Positions 1 through 6,097 are shown, numbered from the stretch's first letter. The stretch: DNA of 12,894 nucleotides from an uncultured Collinsella sp. (GCA_902494945.1 CABUVF010000043.1:1-12894), one strand, 5' to 3'. Numbers and translations: made by a program. Notes: generated by a model not told the origin, from the letters alone.

Positions 1-23
1 AACTGTTCGAAGATAATAATAAC

Positions 24-37
24 CGAACATTCGTTCT
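24..37. promoter_or_regulatory. LexA (SOS) operator
   Basis: The 14-mer CGAACATTCGTTCT closely matches the Gram-positive/actinobacterial LexA box CGAACRNRYGTTYC, with mismatches at one central base and the last base. It lies upstream of a LysM-nrdR gene pair, the place where Bacillus, Corynebacterium and Mycobacterium carry a LexA box between divergent lexA and a division-suppressor gene. On the minus strand it would fall within the spacer of a possible leftward promoter (TAGCGC at 39-44, TATTAT at 16-21). That would suit an autoregulated lexA to the left, but lexA itself lies outside the window. Confidence 0.72.
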
Positions 38-42
38 CGCGC

Positions 43-72
43 TAGACATTTTTGTCCGCGCGGCTTGATAAA
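43..72 (+). promoter_or_regulatory. Candidate promoter of the LysM-nrdR-dut operon
   Basis: A -35 like TAGACA (43-48) and a -10 like GATAAA (67-72) are separated by 18 bases, giving a short leader to the start codon at 105/108. It sits six bases downstream of the LexA box. Match quality is moderate and the start site is inferred only. Confidence 0.4.
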
Positions 73-104
73 ACTGTTCTCAGCAAAACACGCGAGAGGA
101 GAAC

Positions 105-557
105 ATGATGAACGCAACGAATATGGTCCAGGGAAACCTCGCCCTTAAGCTCGAGACGCCTGCAGAACCCACTTTTACGGTTGTTCAGGGTGGCCGCTCC
201 GGCTTTCAGCCTTTGACCGTAAAGCCTGTTCGCAATCAGCAGGCTGTAGTCGCGCCGGCCCGCGTTGCCCTGAAGGTTCCGACGATTGTCGCCGTCGCCG
301 TTGCGCTTACGCTCTTCTTTGTCCTCGCTATGTCGGTCTTTAGCGCTCGTCACGCCGCGTATGCCGAGTCCGTTTCCAACATTACCTACGAGACCATTCG
401 CGTTCAGCCTGGCGATTCTCTTTGGTCGCTTGCCGAAGAATATCCAATCGAAGGCCTTTCCACGCAAGAGACTTCCGACATGATCCGTAACGTCAATCAT
501 CTGGAGCATGGTTCGCTCGCCGCCGGTGCGCATCTTAAGGTTCCTGCTCGTTCGTAA
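105..557 (+). CDS. LysM membrane protein, probable SOS-induced cell-division suppressor (YneA/DivS/ChiZ type)
   Basis: This is a 150-residue protein. It has a cytoplasmic N-terminal stretch (about 1-56), one transmembrane helix (about 58-80, rich in V, A, L and F) and an extracytoplasmic LysM domain (about 94-147, with QPGDSLWSLAEEY and a final HLKVP). LysM domains bind peptidoglycan glycan strands. The same build and position, next to a LexA box and before nrdR, is known for B. subtilis YneA, C. glutamicum DivS and M. tuberculosis Rv2719c (ChiZ), which stop septation after DNA damage. The function is inferred from this build and gene order. The Shine-Dalgarno sequence AGGAG (97-101) is 3 bases from the ATG at 105 and 6 bases from the ATG at 108, so the second ATG may be the real start. 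It probably shares a transcript with nrdR and dut. Confidence 0.82.
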   Translation: MMNATNMVQGNLALKLETPAEPTFTVVQGGRSGFQPLTVKPVRNQQAVVAPARVALKVPTIVAVAVALTLFFVLAMSVFSARHAAYAESVSNITYETIRVQPGDSLWSLAEEYPIEGLSTQETSDMIRNVNHLEHGSLAAGAHLKVPARS

Positions 558-570
558 TCATTATCGCGTT

Positions 571-614
571 GCGCATGGTACCCTTGTTATCGTTTAAGAG
601 GAGGTACCATGCGC
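571..614 (+). promoter_or_regulatory. 12-bp inverted repeat covering the nrdR start codon
   Basis: GCGCATGGTACC (571-582) and GGTACCATGCGC (603-614) are perfect reverse complements separated by 20 bases. In mRNA the right arm would bury the last two bases of the Shine-Dalgarno AGGAGG (599-604), the ATG (609-611) and the second codon of nrdR. The rest of the Shine-Dalgarno would lie in the loop. No U-run follows, so it is not an intrinsic terminator. It fits a translational control hairpin, but no partner or ligand can be named. Confidence 0.6.
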
Positions 615-1052
615 TGTCCCAAATGCGGCAAGGCACATACCCGCGTCGTTGATTCCCGTATGCAGGAGTCAAATAACACCATTAAGCGCCGTCGCGAATG
701 TTGCTCGTGTAACTATCGCTTTACAACGTTCGAGCGATGCGAAGACCCAATCGAGGTCATTAAGTCAGACGGAACCAAGCAGCGGTTCGATCGCAATAAG
801 CTGCTCGTCGGCTTGATGCGCGCCACCATCAAGCGCGATATCGACACTAAGAAGCTCAATGAGATTATCGATGACATAGAGGTCGAGCTGCGCTCTCGCA
901 CGCTGACGGCCGTCACGTCCCATGAGTTGGGTGACATGGTACTCAAGCGCTTGGCCAAGATCGACAAGGTGGCCTACATTCGCTTTGCCTCGGTCTACCG
1001 CGATTTCAAAGACGTCGATGAGTTTCTGCAAGAGCTCGACAAGCTAAGGTGA
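609..1052 (+). CDS. nrdR: Transcriptional repressor NrdR
   Basis: NrdR represses ribonucleotide reductase genes by sensing ATP/dATP and so sets dNTP supply. The 147-residue length is normal for the family. The N-terminal zinc ribbon has Cys3/Cys6 and Cys31/Cys34 (CPKC and CCSC), with the typical TRVVDSR and RRRECC...RFTTFE segments. The ATP-cone domain follows (about 46-136, starting IEVIKSDGTKQRFDRNKL), ending with the usual IRFASVYRDFKDVDEF. The start at 609 has a strong AGGAGG four bases upstream and matches the universal MRCPxCG beginning. The gene lies 51 bases after the LysM gene and 4 bases before dut, so the three are very likely cotranscribed. Its start codon lies inside a predicted hairpin. 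Any NrdR-regulated nrd genes are outside this window. Confidence 0.96.
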   Translation: MRCPKCGKAHTRVVDSRMQESNNTIKRRRECCSCNYRFTTFERCEDPIEVIKSDGTKQRFDRNKLLVGLMRATIKRDIDTKKLNEIIDDIEVELRSRTLTAVTSHELGDMVLKRLAKIDKVAYIRFASVYRDFKDVDEFLQELDKLR

Positions 1053-1056
1053 TTCC

Positions 1057-1500
1057 ATGTCCAACATTACCGTCAACATAAAGCGTCTCGATCCCACCGT
1101 CGAGCTTCCCAAATACGCCCATCCCACTGATGCCGGCTTGGATTTGCGCTCCAACGAGGACTGCGTCCTGAAGCCCTTCGAACGCCGTCTGGTCTCTACG
1201 GGGCTGGCCATCGCCCTGCCCGATGGCTACGCCGGCTTCGTCCAGCCCCGCAGCGGCTTGGCCATCAAGCAGGGCCTGTCTATAGTCAATACGCCGGGCC
1301 TCATCGACGCCCACTACCGAGGAGAACTCAAGGTTATCCTCATCAATCTGAATCCCTCCATTAACATTCAAATCAATAAAGGCGACCGCATAGCCCAACT
1401 CGTCATCCAAGAAGTCCCCACGGTCAACCTTATAGAAGTAGAAGAACTAGACGAAACCGACCGAGGCAAAGGAGGCTTCGGCTCCAGCGGCATCGCCTAG
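1057..1500 (+). CDS. dut: dUTP diphosphatase (trimeric dUTPase)
   Basis: The enzyme hydrolyses dUTP to dUMP and pyrophosphate, keeping uracil out of DNA and supplying the thymidylate precursor. At 147 residues it is standard for the homotrimeric family. All five motifs are visible: I AGLDLRS (26-32), II PRSGLA (64-69), III TPGLIDAHYRGEL (79-91, with catalytic Asp84 and base-stacking Tyr87), IV GDRIAQLVI (109-117) and V RGKGGFGSSG (136-145, the C-terminal P-loop-like arm). The start is 4 bases after the nrdR stop. Its ribosome site AAGGTGA overlaps the nrdR stop codon, so translation is probably coupled. It is the last gene of the LysM-nrdR-dut operon, which would place dUTP clean-up under the same damage-responsive promoter. 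Confidence 0.96.
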   Translation: MSNITVNIKRLDPTVELPKYAHPTDAGLDLRSNEDCVLKPFERRLVSTGLAIALPDGYAGFVQPRSGLAIKQGLSIVNTPGLIDAHYRGELKVILINLNPSINIQINKGDRIAQLVIQEVPTVNLIEVEELDETDRGKGGFGSSGIA

Positions 1501-1515
1501 GGCGCTCGTATCCCT

Positions 1516-1618
1516 CCCGCCCGGGGCTTACCTATATCATTCCATGCTCAAACATTCTCGCGTCGCTTCGCTCGCTGCGAAACTGCGCGTGGAACGATAT
1601 GTGTGAGAGGCAGGCGGG
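1516..1618. repeat. Palindromic intergenic repeat, copy 1
   Basis: The core runs from ATATCATTCCATGC (from 1534) to GCGTGGAACGATAT (to 1600), and its ends form an imperfect inverted repeat (12 of 14 pair). An outer CCCGCC (1516-1521) pairs with GGCGGG (1613-1618). The interior is nearly identical to the reverse complement of the copy at 1777-1880, except for about 9 extra bases around the inner TTCGC...GCGAA hairpin. The outer stem sequences differ between the copies, although both still pair. It begins 16 bases after the dut stop. The element resembles a REP, BOX or small MITE-like unit, but no family can be named. Confidence 0.65.
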
Positions 1619-1650
1619 CGGCTACTCGCTTGAAAAAATATTTACATTCT

Positions 1651-1699
1651 AGTAAGCCAATGCGACAAAGGAACAATCCCTTTGTCGCATTGGCTTACT
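1651..1699. terminator. Perfect 21-bp hairpin, probable bidirectional terminator
   Basis: Positions 1651-1671 and 1679-1699 are exact reverse complements with a 7-base loop. A T-rich stretch follows on the plus strand (GTATTTAGATTTT). On the minus strand a run of six T lies about 12 bases beyond the stem. It stands between the convergent dut operon and glycosyltransferase gene, where a terminator is expected. The stem is unusually long and perfect for a terminator, and the U-tracts are imperfect, so another role is possible. Confidence 0.55.
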
Positions 1700-1776
1700 G
1701 TATTTAGATTTTCCGGTTTCGCCTTTGAAGGTTCTAGTGGTGGGGAATCTGGTATAGCTGCTAGTACGTAAACGTA

Positions 1777-1880
1777 GCTTACCTGCGGGAGGCCCCTATA
1801 TATCGTCCCACGCGCAGTTTCGCAGCGAAGCGAGAATGTTTGAGCATGGGATGATATATAGGGGCCTCCCGCAGGTAAGC
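1777..1880. repeat. Palindromic intergenic repeat, copy 2 (34-bp arms)
   Basis: Positions 1777-1810 and 1847-1880 are inverted repeats matching at 33 of 34 bases, the one exception being a C/T difference near the inner end. The arms begin GCTTACCTGCGGGAGG and enclose a 36-base centre containing TTCGCAGCGAA. The inner 58 bases (1800-1857) are the reverse complement of copy 1 apart from a 9-base length difference and a few substitutions. It ends 13 bases after the stop codon of the minus-strand glycosyltransferase. The bases between the two repeats outside the hairpin (1700-1776) hold nothing I recognise. Confidence 0.7.
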
Positions 1881-1893
1881 GGACATAAAGACG

Positions 1894-3195
1894 CTAGCGG
1901 ATATGCGCGGGTTTTCCGCCCCAGTAGAAGCGGCAGAAGGCTCGTTTGCGCTTTTGGGGTTTGCCTACGAGCTCCATGGTTGCGATGGCTATGTCTTCGG
2001 CTGCGTGGGGGCGGCGTAGTACTTCGCCGTTGATGAGTAGGGCTTTGAGTGATTCGGGATGGTCGTGCAGGTGGCGCAGGGTTACGATGAGCTCTCGTGC
2101 CGTGGTGACGTGCATGCTGGCGCCCATGCCGGTGAGCATGGTGGTGTTGGCCTTTTCCTGGCCGTATGATTTGCCCAGCAGGATCATCGGCAGATGTGCG
2201 CATAGGCACTCGGTGACGGTGAGTCCGCCCGATTTGAGAATTGCCAGGTCGCAGCCGTGCATGAGGGCCGCCATGTCGTCGACAAAGTCCAGCACCGTGA
2301 CGTTTTCGAGCTTCATGGCGTCGAAGAGCGTCTTGAGGCGGTCGGCGTATTCCTTATCCTTGCCCGGCAAAAAGACAAAGTGCATGTCTTCGAAGCTGCG
2401 TAGGAAGGGGAGGGTGCGGTCCATCTCCGCGCGAAAGCGAACGTACGGTTGAGGCAAGCTGGCACCGGCCATTACCAGCACGACGGTCTTGTCGGTGGGG
2501 AGGTTGAACTTAGCTAGCTCTTCCTCGCGATCGTAATCCGTGTCGAATCCGGCGCGAATAGGAATGCCGGTAATGCGAATCTTTGTTTCGAGCACCTTGC
2601 GCGGACGCAGCGTTTCGGCCATAAATTCGTTGGCAACACAGAATAAATCGGTGTCCTTGTGGGGCCACCAGCCCTCGACTTCGTAGTCGGTCGGTACGCA
2701 GATGACCGGATAATCGATACCCGTAATTACGCGAGCGCCCACGGCAACATTGGCTGCCGTGATGTGCGTTGCAACCACGGCTATGGGCCTGCGGCTACGA
2801 ATATATTCGTTGAAGGCGGGGAACATAATTCGCGACCATGCTGTGCCGCCACCCCAGAGCAGATGTCCCGTAAGCGTATATCGCCAGGTCAGGTCGTAAA
2901 TGGGGCGCGTGGCTCCCGTAAAAGAAGCCGCGGTTTTATTGCCGTCGAATTTAATACGTCCAAAATCAAGGATATCGAGCACTTCAATCTCAATATCCTC
3001 GGGGATGCCATTGGTGCCGCGGATGAGGTCGAATGCCTGCGCAATCGCATTTGCGGCGGCCTTGTGGCCCGAGCCGACCGAGGCGTGCACGATGGTCACG
3101 AGAGGTTTTTGCTGAGCCGAGAGCGTGGTTTTCTTCGATTGGGGAGTGCTGAGCGTAAGCAGGGGAGCGTCGTCGCTCGTCTGCGTCTGATCCAT
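1894..3195 (-). CDS. MGDG-synthase/UgtP-family glycosyltransferase (diacylglycerol glycosyltransferase-like)
   Basis: This 433-residue GT28-type enzyme probably transfers a sugar from a UDP-sugar to diacylglycerol at the inner membrane face, giving glycolipids or lipoteichoic acid anchors. The N-terminal MGDG-synthase domain shows HASVGSGHK (37-45), the family's glycine-rich lipid-side loop, and TDYEVEGWW (169-177). The C-terminal UDP-sugar domain shows VMAGAS (about 241-246) and KSGGLTVTE (321-329), the donor-binding loop. The final 20 or so residues are basic and aromatic (KRKRAFCRFYW), which may help membrane binding. I chose the ATG at 3195 because GGGGAG lies 6 bases upstream. An ATG at 3234 would add 13 residues without a ribosome site. 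It is monocistronic and divergent from trxB. The exact acceptor and sugar cannot be told from sequence. Confidence 0.85.
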   Translation of the reverse strand: MDQTQTSDDAPLLTLSTPQSKKTTLSAQQKPLVTIVHASVGSGHKAAANAIAQAFDLIRGTNGIPEDIEIEVLDILDFGRIKFDGNKTAASFTGATRPIYDLTWRYTLTGHLLWGGGTAWSRIMFPAFNEYIRSRRPIAVVATHITAANVAVGARVITGIDYPVICVPTDYEVEGWWPHKDTDLFCVANEFMAETLRPRKVLETKIRITGIPIRAGFDTDYDREEELAKFNLPTDKTVVLVMAGASLPQPYVRFRAEMDRTLPFLRSFEDMHFVFLPGKDKEYADRLKTLFDAMKLENVTVLDFVDDMAALMHGCDLAILKSGGLTVTECLCAHLPMILLGKSYGQEKANTTMLTGMGASMHVTTARELIVTLRHLHDHPESLKALLINGEVLRRPHAAEDIAIATMELVGKPQKRKRAFCRFYWGGKPAHIR

Positions 3196-3313
3196 CGATA
3201 ACTCCCCTTCAGCTTTGTAATACGGATTTATCATTGTAGTGCATGAGTGTCACGTTTGCTTAAATTTGGGTATGAGCGCAAAGAACGTCAATGTTTCGAC
3301 GAGAGGACATTCC

Positions 3314-4252
3314 ATGACTACCGATCAGCCGATCGATGTTGCGATTATCGGCGGCGGTCCCGCGGGCTATGCTGCCGCCATTTATGCTGCGCGTGCCAAC
3401 CTGACGACGACCGTGATTGAGCAGGGCATGTCGGGAGGGCAGATCGCCACAACCAATGAGATCGAGAACTATCCGGGCATTCCGCTCTTGAGTGGCGCTG
3501 AGCTTGGCGAGCGATTCCAACAGCATGCAGAAGGCCTGGGAGCTCAGATTGAATGGAGTATGGTGACAGGCGTCGATTACGATGCCGATGTGGCTCAATT
3601 TACCATCCATCATGATATGGGTGACACGGCGGCCAAGAGCGTCATTGCGTGCATGGGTGCCACGCCGCGCCCGGCAGGTTTCGCTGGCGAGGATACGTAT
3701 CGCGGTCGTGGCGTTTCATATTGCGCAACATGTGACGGCATGTTCTTCCGCGGCAAGCAGGTTTTTGTAATCGGTGGTGGCAATTCGGCATGCGAAGAGG
3801 CGCTGTTCCTGTCCGACATTGCCAGCAGTGTGACCATCGTGCTGCGCCGCGACCAGTTCCGTGCGCCCGATGGTGTTGTTCAGAAAGTACTCGCAAAGGA
3901 CAATATTACAGTTAGGTACCAAACTAGTATTGTAGAGCTATCGGGCGAAGCCATGCCAACGACGATTACCTTTAAGGACAATGCATCCGGTGAGACTCAT
4001 ACCGAGTCATTTGAACCTGGCTCGTTTGGCATCTTTGTCTTTACGGGGATGCTGCCGCATACCGAGCTGGTTGAGCATCTAGTCGATCTGGCTCCTGACG
4101 GCGGCATTGTCACCGACGATTCTATGGCCACCCGTACGCCCGGCTTATTCGCAGCCGGCGATATCCGTTCCAAGCGTTTACGCCAGGTTGTGACCGCCGT
4201 TTCGGACGGAGCCATAGCAGCAACGAGCGCATACGCGTTTCTCCGTGAATAA
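3314..4252 (+). CDS. trxB: Thioredoxin-disulfide reductase
   Basis: This FAD enzyme uses NADPH to reduce thioredoxin in the cytoplasm. At 312 residues it has the usual bacterial low-molecular-weight length. Visible motifs are the FAD-binding GGGPAG (13-18), the redox-active CATC (137-140) followed by DG, the NADPH-binding GGGNSA (154-159) with RRDQFRA (178-184), and the second FAD motif ending GLFAAGDIR (near 282-285). The ATG at 3314 is chosen because AGAGGA lies 6 bases upstream and it opens directly onto the FAD fold. Upstream in-frame codons from 3239 would add an unrelated 25-residue extension. No thioredoxin gene is next to it. It is divergent from the glycosyltransferase (118-base gap) and ends in its own terminator, so it looks monocistronic. 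Confidence 0.95.
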   Translation: MTTDQPIDVAIIGGGPAGYAAAIYAARANLTTTVIEQGMSGGQIATTNEIENYPGIPLLSGAELGERFQQHAEGLGAQIEWSMVTGVDYDADVAQFTIHHDMGDTAAKSVIACMGATPRPAGFAGEDTYRGRGVSYCATCDGMFFRGKQVFVIGGGNSACEEALFLSDIASSVTIVLRRDQFRAPDGVVQKVLAKDNITVRYQTSIVELSGEAMPTTITFKDNASGETHTESFEPGSFGIFVFTGMLPHTELVEHLVDLAPDGGIVTDDSMATRTPGLFAAGDIRSKRLRQVVTAVSDGAIAATSAYAFLRE

Positions 4253-4291
4253 GTACGATAATATATCTTATGTAAGGTTGCTATCTTTAAA

Positions 4292-4338
4292 CAAAGTGGT
4301 TGGACGATGCATCAATGTGTTGTCCAACCACTTTTACT
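4292..4338 (+). terminator. Intrinsic terminator of trxB
   Basis: AAAGTGGTTGGAC (4293-4305) pairs perfectly with GTCCAACCACTTT (4322-4334). The stem can extend inward through five mostly wobble pairs to a 6-base loop. TTTTACTT follows. It begins 40 bases after the trxB stop. Confidence 0.8.
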
Positions 4339-4376
4339 TGCCGGCTATGTGGTATGCAAAACTAGATAACCTAGAA

Positions 4377-4400
4377 TACAATATAGAAAATGAACGGAGG
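4377..4400 (+). promoter_or_regulatory. Candidate -10 and ribosome site of the DUF1836 gene
   Basis: TACAAT at 4377-4382 is a good -10 hexamer in an A/T-rich stretch following the trxB terminator. No convincing -35 lies 17 bases upstream (ATGCAA). GGAGG at 4396-4400 sits 6 bases before the ATG at 4407 and fixes that start. Confidence 0.4.
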
Positions 4401-4406
4401 ACCTTT

Positions 4407-5018
4407 ATGAACCACGTTAAACACGTTATTCCGATGTCCGATTCGTCGGTCAGTATTAAGCCTGAGGATATTCAGCCCACGGTGCTGCCCGATGCATTTA
4501 TTCAGTCCGAAATCGTGCGTAAACTCAATACGTTGAGTCTGCCGCGCTATGACCAGTTGCCCAATGTGACGCTCTATCGCGACCAGGTTATTGAGTATGT
4601 TGCGCTGTGGATGGAGCCGCTGTCCATTTGCGTTGAGCACCCTGTCATTACGCCATCGATGATCAATAACTACGTGAAGGTCGGCCTGGTGCCTGCTCCG
4701 GTCAAAAAGCAATATGGCCGCGAGCAGATTGCCCGCCTGATCGCTATCTGCCTCTTTAAGCAGGTCTTACCTATTGCTGCGGTGCAGGCACTCTTTAACA
4801 TTCAGCGTTTGAGCTACGATGCCCCGACGGCCTTCGATTATGTGGTCGATCAGCTCGAGGCATCGATTCGTTCGGCGTTTTCCGTCGAGCAGACGCCGGT
4901 TCCCGATACGGCGCATCAGGTAACGCGTGAGTCGCTGCTTGTGCGCAGTGCGGTTTCATCCTTCGTTTCGAAAGCGTACCTGATGAGCTATCTAAAGTTT
5001 AATGGGTTTAATAGCTAG
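4407..5018 (+). CDS. DUF1836 protein, MerR-like DNA-binding domain
   Basis: This is a 203-residue cytoplasmic protein. The central part (about 57-120) matches the DUF1836 pattern known from Firmicutes and Coriobacteria: YRDQVIEYVALWM, then ITPSMINNYVKVGLVP, then KKQYGREQIARLIAI and CLFKQVLPI. The middle part resembles the winged helix of MerR regulators, where the N-NY-K-GL-P segment replaces the MerR IRYYExxGLI helix. It probably binds DNA. No ligand domain is recognisable after residue 125, and its targets are unknown. The start is fixed by GGAGG 6 bases upstream. In-frame codons from 4245 cross the trxB terminator and are not credible. It stands alone between two terminators. Confidence 0.8.
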   Translation: MNHVKHVIPMSDSSVSIKPEDIQPTVLPDAFIQSEIVRKLNTLSLPRYDQLPNVTLYRDQVIEYVALWMEPLSICVEHPVITPSMINNYVKVGLVPAPVKKQYGREQIARLIAICLFKQVLPIAAVQALFNIQRLSYDAPTAFDYVVDQLEASIRSAFSVEQTPVPDTAHQVTRESLLVRSAVSSFVSKAYLMSYLKFNGFNS

Positions 5019-5030
5019 CCGACGTATAAA

Positions 5031-5078
5031 ACGGGCGGAACAAAGGGCTATCTGCCACTTTGTCCCGCCCGTATTTTT
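5031..5078. terminator. Bidirectional terminator between DUF1836 gene and degV
   Basis: ACGGGCGGAACAAAG (5031-5045) pairs with CTTTGTCCCGCCCGT (5058-5072) with one mismatch. GGC and GCC add an inner stem around a TATCT loop. ATTTTT follows on the plus strand and GTTTTAT follows on the minus strand. It separates two convergent genes whose stops are 74 bases apart. Confidence 0.85.
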
Positions 5079-5091
5079 GCTTGGTTGGACG

Positions 5092-5958
5092 TTATTGGCC
5101 CGAAGCCACGCCCATGCCGTAGCCGATAATGAGCCCATGCATTTCGGCATAGTATGAATCTAGCCCGTTACAGGGCATGATGATAGTCTTGGAGCTTGGC
5201 CAGCGCTCCACAATTCGGCTGGCAAGTGCTTGGGCGCCTGCCTCATTCTCGACATGGTCGATAACGACCTCGCCGCCCGTAAAACCTTCAGCTTCTATGG
5301 TGTCGATAATCTTGTTGAGCATCTTCTTTTCGCCACGCGTGTGTCCGACGAGTTCGATTTTACCGGCTTCACTCGCCGTGCCCAAAATGCGAATATTGAG
5401 CTTGTTGGCAATGACGCCGGCTGCCTTAGGGATACGTCCGGCTTTGGCCAGGTTTTCGTAATTGCACAAGCTGAAGAGGATTTTGCTGTTCTGCTCAAGG
5501 CTATCGAAGTATGCGCAAGCGTTCTCGAATGAGACATCCGGATTGCTTGCAAGATAGCGGTCGAACAGCAAGAAAATGAGGTCCATTTTGCCGCCAGCTG
5601 CGCGCGAATTGACTAGATGAATCTGCCGGTCGGGCTCCTCGGCAAGAACCATATCGCGAGCCGTGGCTGCTGCGTTGTAGCTGCCCGACACGCCCTCAGA
5701 GATTGGCATGCAGATGGTCTTGTCTGCCAATTTGAAGAGCTCGGCCCACTCCCCTACGCTGGGACAAGCGCTCGAAGAAGCGTTCGTCTCCGCCTGAACA
5801 GCGCAGTTGAGCTCATGAACATTGAGTGAAAGGTCATCGATGAATTCACGCTCCCCCACTCGAATTTTGAGGGGCGCAAATGCAAAGGTGGTATGGGGCG
5901 CGGTCGGTTGCCAATCGCGGAGGTTGCAGCTTGAATCGGAGATAAGTGCCCAGCTCAT
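5092..5958 (-). CDS. DegV-family (FakB-like) fatty-acid-binding protein
   Basis: This 288-residue protein is of normal family length. DegV proteins hold a fatty acid in a deep pocket. Some (FakB) present it to the kinase FakA for acyl-phosphate synthesis and phospholipid building. Family features visible are the N-terminal ISDSSCNL (6-13), the SSSACPSVGEW segment (61-71, in the position of the TSxPS lipid-carboxylate motif), SGSYN (91-95), and NLAKAGRI (family NLxKGGRI, here with Ala for Gly). No FakA gene is nearby, so the partner is unknown. The ATG at 5958 has AAAGGA 6 bases upstream. It is monocistronic, with its own promoter, an operator-like dyad and a terminator. Confidence 0.88.
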   Translation of the reverse strand: MSWALISDSSCNLRDWQPTAPHTTFAFAPLKIRVGEREFIDDLSLNVHELNCAVQAETNASSSACPSVGEWAELFKLADKTICMPISEGVSGSYNAAATARDMVLAEEPDRQIHLVNSRAAGGKMDLIFLLFDRYLASNPDVSFENACAYFDSLEQNSKILFSLCNYENLAKAGRIPKAAGVIANKLNIRILGTASEAGKIELVGHTRGEKKMLNKIIDTIEAEGFTGGEVVIDHVENEAGAQALASRIVERWPSSKTIIMPCNGLDSYYAEMHGLIIGYGMGVASGQ

Positions 5959-5971
5959 AGAGGGTCCTTTC

Positions 5972-5993
5972 TAATTGTTCCTCAACAATTATA
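5972..5993 (-). promoter_or_regulatory. degV -10 element overlapped by operator-like dyad
   Basis: On the minus strand TATAAT (plus 5988-5993) is a perfect -10 hexamer about 30 bases from the degV ATG. The -35 position (6011-6016) reads GTACAT, which is poor. TAATTGTT (5972-5979) and AACAATTA (5984-5991) form a perfect 8-bp dyad with a 4-base centre, covering the downstream part of the -10 and the expected transcription start. This is a typical repressor site placement. The weak -35 also suggests possible activation. Confidence 0.5.
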
Positions 5994-6011
5994 GCCTTCT
6001 TGCAAACCGAA

Positions 6012-6050
6012 TGTACGGCTATCTAGTTTTGAATACTAGATAGCCGTACA
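6012..6050. repeat. 16-bp perfect inverted repeat upstream of degV
   Basis: TGTACGGCTATCTAGT (6012-6027) is the exact reverse complement of ACTAGATAGCCGTACA (6035-6050), with a 7-base loop. There is no T-run on either side, so it is not a normal terminator. Its left arm reaches into the -35 position of degV. It lies between the degV promoter and the terminator of the NlpC gene. It could be a regulator-binding site, a cruciform or a transcript-stabilising hairpin. Confidence 0.55.
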
Positions 6051-6059
6051 AGATTAGAG

Positions 6060-6097
6060 ACAAAAGAATAGACCTCGCGACTTTAAGCCACGAGGTC
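6060..6097 (-). terminator. Terminator of the pgsA-FHA-ftsR-apt-nlpC operon
   Basis: GACCTCG (6071-6077) pairs with CGAGGTC (6091-6097). Read on the minus strand, the stem is followed by TATTCTTTTG. It begins 26 bases after the stop codon of the NlpC/P60 gene. Confidence 0.65.

Noticed and set aside
1836..2033. A 65-codon plus-strand frame starting inside repeat copy 2
   Set aside because: It is antisense to the 3' end of the glycosyltransferase, with no ribosome site and Arg/Leu-rich shadow composition.
2438..2451. CGAACGTACGGTTG, resembling a LexA box
   Set aside because: The right half is shifted by one base and it lies inside the glycosyltransferase coding region, far from any start.
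2659..3201. A 180-codon plus-strand frame opposite the glycosyltransferase N-terminal part
   Set aside because: The minus strand carries the MGDG-synthase motifs. This frame has no start signal or recognisable domain.
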